Shown here piece after piece: positions 22,601 through 32,835 of a DNA stretch of 64,000 bases. Numbering within the stretch: the first letter of the stretch is position 1; every line of letters begins with the position of its first letter. This DNA is from Earliella scabrosa (taxonomy: Eukaryota; Basidiomycota; Agaricomycetes; Polyporales; Polyporaceae), in contig JABYQQ010000027.1 of assembly GCA_022605405.1 (NCBI GenBank), positions 124,001 to 188,000 of the forward strand, written 5' to 3'. A program made the position numbers and the translations under genes. The notes under the pieces are model-generated. The model searched no databases. It had not been told where the DNA came from and was given only the letters and a program-made list of their open reading frames with translations.

Positions 22601-22924
22601 TCGGTGTCAACGCCAGATCCAGCGGAGCAGTCCGTGGACGCGTTCACGGCATACGACATCTGGTGTGCCGGCGCATTGCATGACACGTTTGACGTCATTG
22701 CGCAGGACGAGGAAGATGCGTTCGCGGAGCTGCTGCTTGCAATCCGGAACCTCTCCGACACTGCGGGACCCCGCGACCCGACGCTGTTGAAGACGCGCCG
22801 AGGGATGCGGACTGCTGCGGGGAGGCATGTGGACCACTTCGAACCATGGGCTGATCTGTCGACGCTCCACAACATCGGCCACGACTTTCCGCTTCGCCAC
22901 AAGAAACCCACGAACCCCGCCTAG
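19603..22924 (+). CDS. P-loop NTPase with C-terminal PD-(D/E)xK-like nuclease, copy B
   Basis: Eight exons (19603-20053, 20107-20181, 20242-20454, 20511-20678, 20751-20878, 20929-20995, 21047-21491, 21547-22924) give 974 residues with the same seven intron positions and phases as copy A. An acidic N-terminus (DDEEYPDVEMSGSGDPEPDV) is followed by a helical header. Walker A SSGTGKS is near residue 220, Walker B VVVCFDEAH near 405, and LFLSTVGSIEQ follows. The C-terminal domain has GAAIICQHNETAMDIITPV at about 785-800 and IFYQIKNN near 816-820. This D...(x about 22)...QxK spacing fits a PD-(D/E)xK nuclease with Q in place of the second acid. Introns 1 (20054-20106) and 6 (20996-21046) have GC donors; intron 6 is 51 bases and open, so it could also be kept. 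I infer an ATP-dependent DNA-acting protein; its role as effector, defence factor or transposon relic is open. Confidence 0.8.
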
Positions 22925-23573
22925 CGCTTGTTCCGCATCGTTCGCATCGCCGCTCTCCGTGCAGCACGGAATGGACTGCATATGCCGTTGTACTACCATC
23001 TTGTGCTATAGACGAACCCGCCGTTCCCGTCTCCGCTGTACCGAATCAAATGTATATGTCATTGTAGCTGTACTTCCACCCTGGTCATCAGCATGTACTT
23101 ACTAGAACATTTGCGAAGGACGTTTAGACTGTTGCCTCAGGCCTCAGCCTTTGAGCCGCGGATGGTGACGACCTGCCGCCGACGCAGCGACTGCCTTGAC
23201 TCCGCGGAGCTCCGTGAGCACTGAGCGCTGAGCCGCGCCAATTTCATCATCATGAGACAGCATGGGTGTGCTGGGGGAGCATGCAGATTCTTATATACAC
23301 GCGATGTGATAATTATGCCGAGAGACTCGGCGGTGTTGGTGGTGAGAAGAGGATGGCGAAGATGTCCACCTTCCCCCTCCTAAGTTCGTCGTCGCAGTGG
23401 CTAGCAAGGGAATCCGGTGGGGTGATATTTAAGTCGAAGGGCGTCGGCGCCGTTCAAGAGCCATCTATCGCAAAGGATTCTGATGCCAGAGTCGTGAACT
23501 TCGTGAAATTTGGTATGTGATAGTCAAGTACAATGAAAAGCATGTGTAATGGATCGTCTGTATGTATATGTAG
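22925..23573. other. gap between convergent genes
   Basis: This holds the 3' ends of the copy B gene and the deaminase gene. An 84-codon open frame at 23266-23520 has nothing recognisable in it. Confidence 0.45.
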
Positions 23574-25925
23574 CTAGGCGGCCGATTCCCCTTCAATATC
23601 CGCCACTCTGGGAAGAACGTGTGGGGGAGTTGCCCATAGAGCCGCAACGAAATCGTTGACAGGTAGGAGGTACTCTGATTTTGCAGGAGACGTCTGCGCA
23701 GATTGACGCCTCACGCTGGATGGTTGGGAAGCGGAGTACAAGACAGTCAGCAACTTCTTCCGCAGTGCTTGCAAGACCTCGCGGGATAGGCCGGGAGGAG
23801 GCGTCCACGGAAAGATGGTACCATGCGTTCCACGGAGGACGAACCCGCTCTTTGCCCTGACGCCGCTTCCAGGTTTTAGGAGCACCGCCAGCAGCCAGCA
23901 ACAGAGGCAGCATCGCTTGCTGACTCCAACCGAGATCGGTTCAGGCTGAACTCAGCGAATCAAAATAGCTTGTAAGTTAGAATCAATATGGGAGACGCAC
24001 GGCACTTACGGGCAGCAAGCTAGCAATCGGCGTGAGCTTTCCGTCAAGCTGGACCTTAAGCTTCTCCGGATCGCCGAAGGCGAGACTCATCAGCGCAGCT
24101 TCCGCATGAACGTTCGCCTTCAGCTCCACGATCGCGCCCTTCAGATCTTCTAGCGCTGCAGCCACCCGTTCCGGTTCTTCGCACCGACTGGCAAACTGTG
24201 CTGTAAAGAGGTCGAAATACTCTGACGTAATAACAGCATTGCTGTCTGGTGTCACAACGACTCGGTACGCCTTCAGCGAGGTTATTTCGCGCGGCGCTTT
24301 CCAGCACGAATGGACGATCTTGATTGCAGCGCGAAGCGGAATGGTGAGGGCCTCGAGGTGGCGTATGATATGGCGTTGGCTGTCTTCTTTGTCAGCCTTC
24401 AAGTCATCGGCTGACGATGACAGAGGTGAGCGAAGTGAAGAAGGACCATACCATAGAACGCACCGTCATAATGATACTCAATGCCGTGCCCAACCTCCGT
24501 TGACGATCCCGCTCGATTCATAGCTCCTGTTATGGTCTCGGTTAATACGAATGGATCTATCATCAATGATCTTACAATACACACTCGCTAGTCGTGGGTT
24601 AATCTTCTTTTCCGTGGACTTGACGTATCGCTCATTCAGTTCATCCACGAGCTGCTTCTGGAGTAGGCGCTGAACTATACCACCACGTATGGCGTCGTCC
24701 AACAGAGCCAGTGCCGACTGTAAGCGATGACATTCGACCGCGCTGGTGGGGCGCCGCGCTACACGAGCCATCTTCCCTTGCTTGCCGGACCCTTCCTTGT
24801 CCTGGGACAGCGTGTTTAACATGATAGTATGGGTGATGTGCAAGAGCTTGGCCCAGGTCGCAGCAGTGGAAGAGGAGAAGGTGACCCGGTCGTAGCGCCT
24901 ATCCCCTGACTGGTCCATGGCGATACAGTGCTCTTTGAGAAGATGTTCGTACATGTAGGCTTGTGGCATCGTGATAGAGACTGGAGCGTCCTGACCATCC
25001 GCTGGGGACGGCTCCTGGGCATGGTCGCCCGTCGATGGGACCGGGGGAAGATCTGGAGCAATTGGTCGGGTGAGGCGAGTCTCGGGAAACGGCCGAGGAC
25101 GTACCTTGGGCATGAGAAGTCGACGATGACGACGACCTATGAGCAACGGCTGTCGGAGGCCTCTCGTAGAAGTCCCGCATAGCTTCAAGTGGATTCTGTG
25201 TCCACAACGTGTTTCCACTTTCTAGCCGCGCATACAGTTTGCGATAGCACCGCAGGACGATGAAATCGAAGACATAGCTGGAGAAGACAGACATCGACAA
25301 GGAGGAGTCGTTGGCGCTATTACGGACACGCAATAGATACGAGACGATGGACATGACATCGCGCAGGTGAACGTCGAATGACACGTCGTCACTGAACATA
25401 CATCACCTTAGCGCTGTAGGGAGCGGTAGTAGCCCATGCAACCATATGGACCACTCACAGTAGCGTCGCCGGGTTGTCAACCATTTCTTGGAACATATGC
25501 CCTACGGCCTTCTGCTCCAGTAACGCGATCCCGTCGACTTCGATCGGAACCTGGCCGTTGTTGGAATCCTGAGAGGTGCTCGGGGAGACGACTGTCGCGA
25601 CTATGGATTCCGGTTCGACGCGGCCAACGACCGCGACGACTTCGTTGCCATGCGTGTCGTTGGAACTTCCCGGTGTGAGAGCAAACGAGATGTGAGACCA
25701 TAGGTCGGATGTCGAATCAGACCCTCCCGCCTGCGTCTGCTTAGCCTCCAAGACAGTTGATTTGCCGGGGCGACAATGCTCCGAAAGAGCGGAAAGGAGG
25801 GTGATGTCTCGACATATGTCTCCATCTGTCTCATCAGTGTCCAGCTGAAGGGGGAAGAATGAATCCAGCGTGGCTTGTAGTTGGCCTGGAATTTCCGACT
25901 CCGCAGAGGGATCATTCCGAGTCAT
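23574..25925 (-). CDS. OTT_1508-like nucleic-acid-deaminase-type protein
   Basis: Six exons (25459-25925, 25105-25391, 24576-25052, 24452-24523, 24010-24410, 23574-23945) join in phases 2,1,1,1,0 to 691 residues. The first two thirds are helical and carry no motif I know. The C-terminal part has the zinc-binding signature of the deaminase fold: NVHAEAALMSLA at about residues 534-545 (HAE, with E as the catalytic acid) and GVSKRCCLCCWLL at about 575-587 (the cysteine pair). RGTHGTIFPWTPPPG follows, a block I associate with the fungal OTT_1508-like deaminases. All key residues are present. The family is known from fungi and some bacteria, and relatives act on bases of DNA, RNA or nucleotides; the substrate here is unknown. 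It lies tail to tail with NTPase-nuclease copy B, 650 bases away. Confidence 0.75.
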
Positions 25926-26587
25926 CTTGGTGGAAGAGAAGAAGGATCATATTAGACGCGCAAATTTACTCTGAAGTCATTCTACCGCTTGGCGTACCGG
26001 GCCGGCTCGACGATCGTTGCTAGCAGTCTTAGGCAGCTCACAAGTTCGTGTTCACGACAATGCGGCAAAAACCCATCAAGGCTGCTCTGCCCTTCTGTGC
26101 CTCGACGGCGCGGACAGTGTATTGTCCTACAGGGCCTACGCATGAGCAATAACCAAGCGTGATTCTTCAGAATACGTCACGGTAGCGCCGCAAAGCAAGG
26201 CGACCAGCGAAGACTGTACACTCGACCGTTGTATGAAGGACCGGGCAAATGTACACGGTGCACAGTCGGCGCTCAGATTGTTCGACAAGATGTGACGCTC
26301 ACTGAGTCCTGTACCTTGACGCAAGATCTGGCACGACGTCAACATGTACCAGTCCTCCAATAGGAGGCTGCCACATGCCAAGTAGCGTCCTACGAGAAAT
26401 GCGTAAAGATGAACACTAAAGTTGACATTCACGTGCTGTACACATTGGTACACGAAGTCCTTTGTCCGGTCATGAGAGTACTGTCAGACGTACAGCAAGA
26501 AAAACAAAGTCAGCTGGTGTTACACATTGTCCATTAATAGTTTGGCCGCTCGACGGTCACCCAGCTCTCCCTCTTCGGGACAGCACT
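25926..26587. other. intergenic stretch
   Basis: This is the upstream region of the deaminase and downstream region of the mannosidase. I see no gene. A 105-codon minus frame at 26136-26453 looks like chance. Confidence 0.45.
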
Positions 26588-29500
26588 TTAGCAGCACGCG
26601 TCAGCACGACCACGCCTAGACGAGCAGTAAGACAGACGCAGAGCACACGCACCTCGGCTTGCCCAAGACGAGCTTGACCGTCTTGACCTCAAACCCGTGG
26701 AAGGCGAGCTTCACGACCGAGGACGCGTCCTCGGTCTGATACACGCTCAGCTCCTCGACTTCGTCCTCGAGCAGGTTCGTCACGAGCACCCTCACGACGG
26801 ACAGGTGCGGCGCGAACCGGAGCTTGACGGCCGCGTGCCCGCCGAACGCCTCGTACAGGCGCAGCACGACAGACGGTGCCTCGTGCGACGCGAAGTCGTC
26901 GTCCAGCCCGCGCTTGACCGTCTCGAGGAAGACGTTCGGCGCGCCCTCGACGACGAACGCGGGCTTCGTCTTGAGGAGCGGGGCCTCGGCGGTGTCCTCG
27001 AGGAGACGCACTGCCGGTGCAAAGGTGCTATAAGAACGCGGCCGCGGGACGATGCGACAATCGGCTTACCATGCAGAGGCGAGTTGAAGAGAATCCCGGC
27101 AATGGGCACGTCGGACTCCAAGAAAGAGCCTTGGTGGGGCATGACCGCCCACGAGAACTCGTGCTTGCCTGTGATCGGGTCAATATCATCACACAGGAGA
27201 CGAAGCGCACGGATGTGGAATACGCACCTTGGTCCTGCTCCGCGTCCGGGGCGGTGGCGGCACGGAGGAGAGAGATGCGCAGGACGTTCCCGATGCATGA
27301 GAACCCGTATTTGGACTCGGACAAAATCGCAACGCCATATCCGTACTCGCTGAGGTCGGCGTACTAGTTCCCGCATGTCCGCGTAAATAGTCAGAATTGT
27401 AATGCCACATTGGCATCGAGACGCTCACCTTGTGACCGCAGACCTCGAACTTGGCCATGTCCCAGGTCGTGTTCTTGTGCGTCGGCCGCTGGACGTGTCC
27501 GAACTGCGTCTCGTACGTTGCGTAGTCGTTCTTGATGTTGAGCGGGAGCTCGAACTTGAGGAACTCGTGTCGCTCGTGCCAGTCGACCTGCGCGTCGAAG
27601 CGGAAGAACGAGCGCGAGTTCTTCTTCAGGGTTGCTGATCAAGACATCAGCATCTGAACTGCAGGCTGCGGGAAGAGGGGAAAGTCACATACCAGGGATC
27701 GCGTCCAGTGAGATCTGCAAGTACAGACAAACGTTCCAGTCAATCCGGGTCGCGATCGCGCGGGCGCAAATACACGTACCAAGACGTTAATCGTACTCTT
27801 GCCGTACTTGACGACGGCCTTCAACGATGCGCGAAGGGGACCCTCAGCCGCGATAGAGATCTCCTCAAAGCGGAGCGCCTTCGGCTTCTCGAGATGGTGA
27901 ATCTCGACATCTGTGCGACGGCATCAGCGAGTCTGTGGAGTCTGGTGCATGGATCATGGGCGGGACTCACCCCATGCGTCCCAGTAGTTCGGCCGGTCCT
28001 CGAAGATGACGAGACCGCCGGAGTGGCCCGTCGGGATGAGCTCGCGCCTGCAGCAGCTCCGGGTCAACCACACGAGCGAGACAAGCAGCGGGTCCAACAC
28101 TTACTCTTGAGCGACATCGAAGAGGCTCGTGATCCTACCCTCCTGGATCGTGAGCTGCACGCTCGAGTTCCTGAGCACGAAGTGGTCGACGGCAACGCGA
28201 GAGACTGCAAACAAAGCAGGGATGAGCCGGGTTTCGCTATCATCGAACAACTCTCCGTCACGTACCAGACACGGGCTTGCAGTCCGCGTACATCCCAGTG
28301 CCGTACGCGACTCCCCCGCCGGCCGCGCAGTCCATGAGTGCGAGGCCGGTGGTGCCGTCCTTCGACGCCTGGACGACCTGCGAGCGCAGACGGGACGCGG
28401 CCCCGCTCAACGGGATCTCGACGATGTCGCGGCGGGGGAAGAAGGTCGTGTTGAGCCCGACGACCGTGCCCGACTTCTTCGTCTTGAACGCGGGGTCTGC
28501 GAGCGAGACGGACGGGGGGAAGATCGCCTTGAACGCTTCCTCGATGAGAGCCTCGCCGTCCTTCCGGACCTCTGTGTAGAGCTTCTCCGCGTCGTCGTAC
28601 ACCATACCGCTGTGGCTGGCGTGAGTGTCGTGGTCGTGTCGAGCGGAAGGACACTCACATGGCGGATCCAGGCAAAACTGGTCATTCGGGTCGTCAGTCG
28701 ACCGCACAGTATCGCATACTCTCGCAACTCACCATCGTGGACTGCAACAACCGCGTCAGCAAATCACTCAGCCTCGACCGAAGAGGCACGGGGCAGAGCG
28801 AACTCACATTGGTTCAGTAGGACCTTCTCCCAGCAGTCGTTGATCCGCTCGTTCGGGTACACATAGTCCGACTTGTGGAACCTGAACAAACTCGCGAACG
28901 TCGCGATAACCTGCCCACGCGCGTGAGACGACGAGTTGCCCGCGCCGCTGGCGCCCCGCAGAGGACGGAGGGAGTGCCACGCACCTCGACATCGCGCAGG
29001 AGGATCTCAGACTTGCGGTTCCCCTTCTTGATAGAGCCTAAAAGCGGCTTAGCTAAACCCGCGCCCGCCCCGGCCAGCACACGCACCGTGCGAGGTGTAC
29101 GTCCCGCGGTGGAACTGCCGTCGTGTCAACGTGGGCCCTCTCGTGTTGAGCCGTGCGCTGCCTCACCTCAAGGTACAATTCACCGCTCCTGCGAGAAGTC
29201 GATGTATTGTGAGCTCAGGCCAAATAATTCGAGGAGGCCTTTACTGACCAGTTGGGCAACTTTGCACCCGCGTCCGAGTCCTTGGCGAGGACATCGAAGA
29301 ACTCGTCGACCGAGTGGCCCATATTCACGGGCGGAATGTCCCTCGATTGGTTAGACGTTGCTCGGATCCGTCGGAGCTGCATCCACCCCCACGCTCAGTC
29401 CGGACAGCTCGTAAGAAGGCTATAAAAATAACTCACGTTCTCCAGCATCTTCGCGAGAGGCCCTCCTCCTCCGTCGCCGTTGCCAAAGACCAGTAGGGAT

Positions 29501-32271
29501 ATGTCGGAGGATTCCAGGTTCTGGCACGCGTGAGCTCATGCGTGCTGCTGCAGAGGTGCAAGCCCGCACCTTGTGGTTCGTGATGCCCTTGTTGACGTCG
29601 CCAACAGTGGCTTGGGCCGTGTACGTGTCTATCACCACGAGGGTTCAGCGATGAAAACGGGGATTACGGCGAAGTAATAGACGCACCGACAGGCGTCATG
29701 TGGCACAGCACCTGCGTTCCGTCGATCCCCACCCAATTGAACGTAGAGTGGGGGAAAGTGTTACTGCCAATCGATCTCAGATGGTCGGCTCCGATGTCCA
29801 AGGCTGCGGAGAGTCTTACATGTTGTTCCTGATTGACGATTGACGATCGCCCCGACGTCAGCAAGCGACACACACAACCGTCCATAGACGACAACCGATG
29901 ATGTCGTCCGCGGCCAGGAAGCACTCACCAAGATAGCTTCTGCGTGAAGAAATAGTCCATGTCCGCGAGCCGGATCAGCTGTGGGAGTGCACCAGTGAGA
30001 CCGAAGGAGTCCGGTAGCCACGCCGTCTTGCACCGCGCGCCGAAGCGCGACTCGAAGTAGCGTTGGCCGAAGATGAACTGCCGGGCGAGCGCCTCACCCG
30101 AAGGCATGTTCGAGTCGTTCTCGACCCATGAGCCTCCGACGGGGTGGAACTTGCATTCCTTGATCTTCTCCTTGACGCGCTCGAAGAGTGGAGGGTAGAG
30201 CTAGAGGGGGCGTTATGATCTCAGTTGAGAGATCGAACGTACAAGTCGTACCTGCTCGAGCCACTTGTACTGCTGCGCCTGGCTGCAAGTGAAGCGGTGC
30301 TCGGGGTACCGCTCCATAAGGTCAACCTGGGTCGACCACGAGCGCGCCACCTTCTGCTGAGTAACGCGATACGGCCAGAGCCTGCGCGAAGATTCAGTCC
30401 ACAACTGCCTATGTCACTACAGCCAACACTCACCAAGCAGTGTCGATGTGACAATGTCCAATGCCCCAGATCTGCGCCTTCTCGGCGCCTTCCTCGTAGA
30501 TCTTCGCGCCTTTCTTGGCCCAGTCCTCGCCGAACACGTCGTCGGCGAGCTTGCGAGCGCGGGACAGACTCTTGACGTCGCCCTTGTCGAAGACGTTCAT
30601 GATCTCGTTCGCGACGGTGAGCGCCTTGTTTTGGAGCGAGGTGTTGCCCGGGAGCGAATCCGCGATCTCGCGCAGGGTCTGGAAGTCCCACAGCAGCTGC
30701 CACGCCTCCATGTTCGGGACCACGAGGTCCGCAGAGCCGAGGCTAAAGTACCTGTTCATCTGAGGGCAACTCAGTCAAGCACGGCGGGCACAGCCAAATT
30801 TCGGGGCACCAGGTATGACACAGAAAGTTACGTGCCAGTTAACCTGGCACATAACTTTCTGGCCTCTTTCTGGCCGTCAAAGGAGTGACCGTCACGCGGA
30901 AATAAAGGGCTACTTACTGTGTACCCGAAAGGCCGCATTCTCCGAGGCGGTAAGATATGTTCCAGCTAGGAGACATGTCTGTGTTCGGGTGAACAGATAT
31001 GGTCCGGATATGTTTCGCGGTGACATATCTAGTTCAGGCAAACAGAGATGTTTCAAATACGTCATTTCATCGGAACATATCTGGCGGCTGCACGCCGTGC
31101 ACCCGCAAGAAAGGCGGATTGTGATACTGACGGGATATTCCGGGCTGCGAAAACCTATCCCTTTCAGTGCGCCTGGATCCAGTGGATATTCCGGGCGCAC
31201 ATGGCGTGAAAGGCATCCTTTCCCGGGTGTTCCCCACAATATCACAAACCGCACTTCTGGTGCATGCACGTCGTGCTGCTTTGTTCACATCGAGAAAGCG
31301 GCCCTTCGAGTGAAGGGTAAGTCGCTCTTTATTTCTGTGTGACGTCACTTCTTTGAAGGTCAGAAACGAGCTGGAAAGTTACGTGCCAGTTAACAAGTTG
31401 CGCCCCAGGTTGACTGGCACGTAACTTTCTGTGTCATTTCTAGTGCCCGAAGAATCGGCCGTGCCCGCCGTGAAGGGTCCGGTAGGCACGGTTACTAAGT
31501 GTAGAGCTTACATCGGGAGGAGCGATGGTATCGCCGTTCCAGGGGACACCGAACATGCCGTTGCAGCTGGACTCGATGACGATCTCGTGCTTGCCAGCCT
31601 TAATGGCGCTGCGCGGGATGATGTACTCGACGCGGCGGTCGCCACCCCAGCCTCCTGTGATGCCCTGGAGCGGAGTGCCGTCGGTCGTGAAGACCATGGC
31701 CTCGCAGCCCGGGTCGAATTCGACTAAAACGGATGATTGGCAGACGGCAAAAGATACACGAGGAAGCACGTACACTGCACTCGCTCATATTGTTCCCAGG
31801 AAGGCGGGATGGTGAGCGAGACCTTCCACCAATGGTTCGTCTACAAGAGTCGGACGTGCGTGAGCGCGAAGCGTGTTGCTACTTTTGCGCGGACCGCATT
31901 CGTTCGTCGTAGCACAGTAATCCACTCACCCCTACGTCTCATGTCTCAGTCTCGGACCATCTCAGCACGACAAAGTACTCACAAGACGGCCCAAACGAGT
32001 CTCCCTTCTTCGCCGGCTTGAATTTCTGCTGCATCGCCTCCTTGAAGCTGGGCTTCGTGAGCCCCGGCGCACTCCAAACTTCGAGCTTGACATGCTCCTG
32101 GTTGTCGACCCGATGCTCGTACAGAACCGACGAGAGGTTCACGTCGGAGAAGTGCCCGCCGTTGAACGTTCCCAAGCGGTTCTTGGTGAGGTGCTTGATC
32201 CACTTCGCGCCTGCCCCATGATTTTCCTTAGGGTAGTTCGCGGACGAGTGGTGTGCGTGGTGACAGGCCAT
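26588..32271 (-). CDS. AMS1: alpha-mannosidase, glycoside hydrolase family 38 (Ams1 type)
   Basis: This enzyme hydrolyses alpha-mannosides; fungal Ams1 works in the vacuole on free oligosaccharides. About 27 small exons can be read from the ATG at 32271. Zinc and catalytic motifs are present: [17 protein letters not shown], and AWLPDSFG with the nucleophile Asp. [25 protein letters not shown] and [20 protein letters not shown] follow in the normal order. The end is GKPR, then either a small last exon with a stop at 26588 or a read-through stop at 26616. Two exons have only nine bases (29820-29828 and 28733-28741). One intron holds a 623-bp foldback element (30815-31437). One junction does not close: exon 1 ends KKGDSFGPS in phase 1 before a good GTGAGT donor, but exon 2 ([16 protein letters not shown]) needs phase 0, as if two bases were missing. 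Confidence 0.85.
30815..31437. mobile_element. 623-bp non-autonomous element with inverted, self-folding ends
   Basis: The ends are inverted copies of about 33 bases starting ATGACACAGAAAGTTACGTG, with one mismatch. Each end also folds on itself: the left contains GAAAGTTACGTGCCAG facing CTGGCACATAACTTTC, and the right repeats the arrangement with a longer loop. No open frame for a transposase is visible inside. No clean target-site duplication was found, so the exact edges and superfamily stay open. It lies in an intron of the mannosidase gene (exon ending APPD, next exon MNRYFSLG), which it lengthens without touching the splice sites. Confidence 0.75.
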
Positions 32272-32835
32272 CGTCGAGCTCGGTGCTGAGGGCGTGTTGT
32301 CGTCGGTGAGCAAGAGACGTTGACCGACGACGACGACGACGACGACCTGGCAGCGATTGCCGACGTCCAGCGCGTGTGATCCCAGCAGGCGCTGTGGGGA
32401 AGCCGGCCCGGCCCGGGAGTGACCGGAGCGCAACTGAACCGCAGGCCGACGACACAGATCTATACATAGACGAGTACCACGACGTCCACAAAGACGACGG
32501 AAAGTCACAACATGAACTACTTAGGGAGTTCGAAGCTTGTACAAAGCACATAAAGCAATCGGGTACACATCAGCGTCAGTATTACAACTCGGGTAGATAC
32601 ATGTAATGATGTGCTGTGGATGAGCGGGACAGCGGACTCGACAGGCGGGCGTCGATAGCGCAACGTCCGGGTATAATATACAACATAAGCACTACCTCAC
32701 CATACATACACCTCGTCGTCTCTCTAGCCCCTCTATACCCTGTACACGACGGTCTCACTGTCACGCACATGGTGCATGGCAGTACTAGTGTCAGCGGAAC
32801 TAGTGGCTGCATATGCAGACCCGCATCTAAGCCTC
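32272..32835. other. gap between the mannosidase start and the IML2-like stop
   Basis: This is the mannosidase promoter region. A (GAC)n run at 32322-32348 is the only structure I see. Confidence 0.45.

Noticed and set aside
30815..31437. Tc1/mariner-type insertion at TA
   Set aside because: The left flank could be read as TA but the right flank is TT, so no TA duplication exists; superfamily left open.
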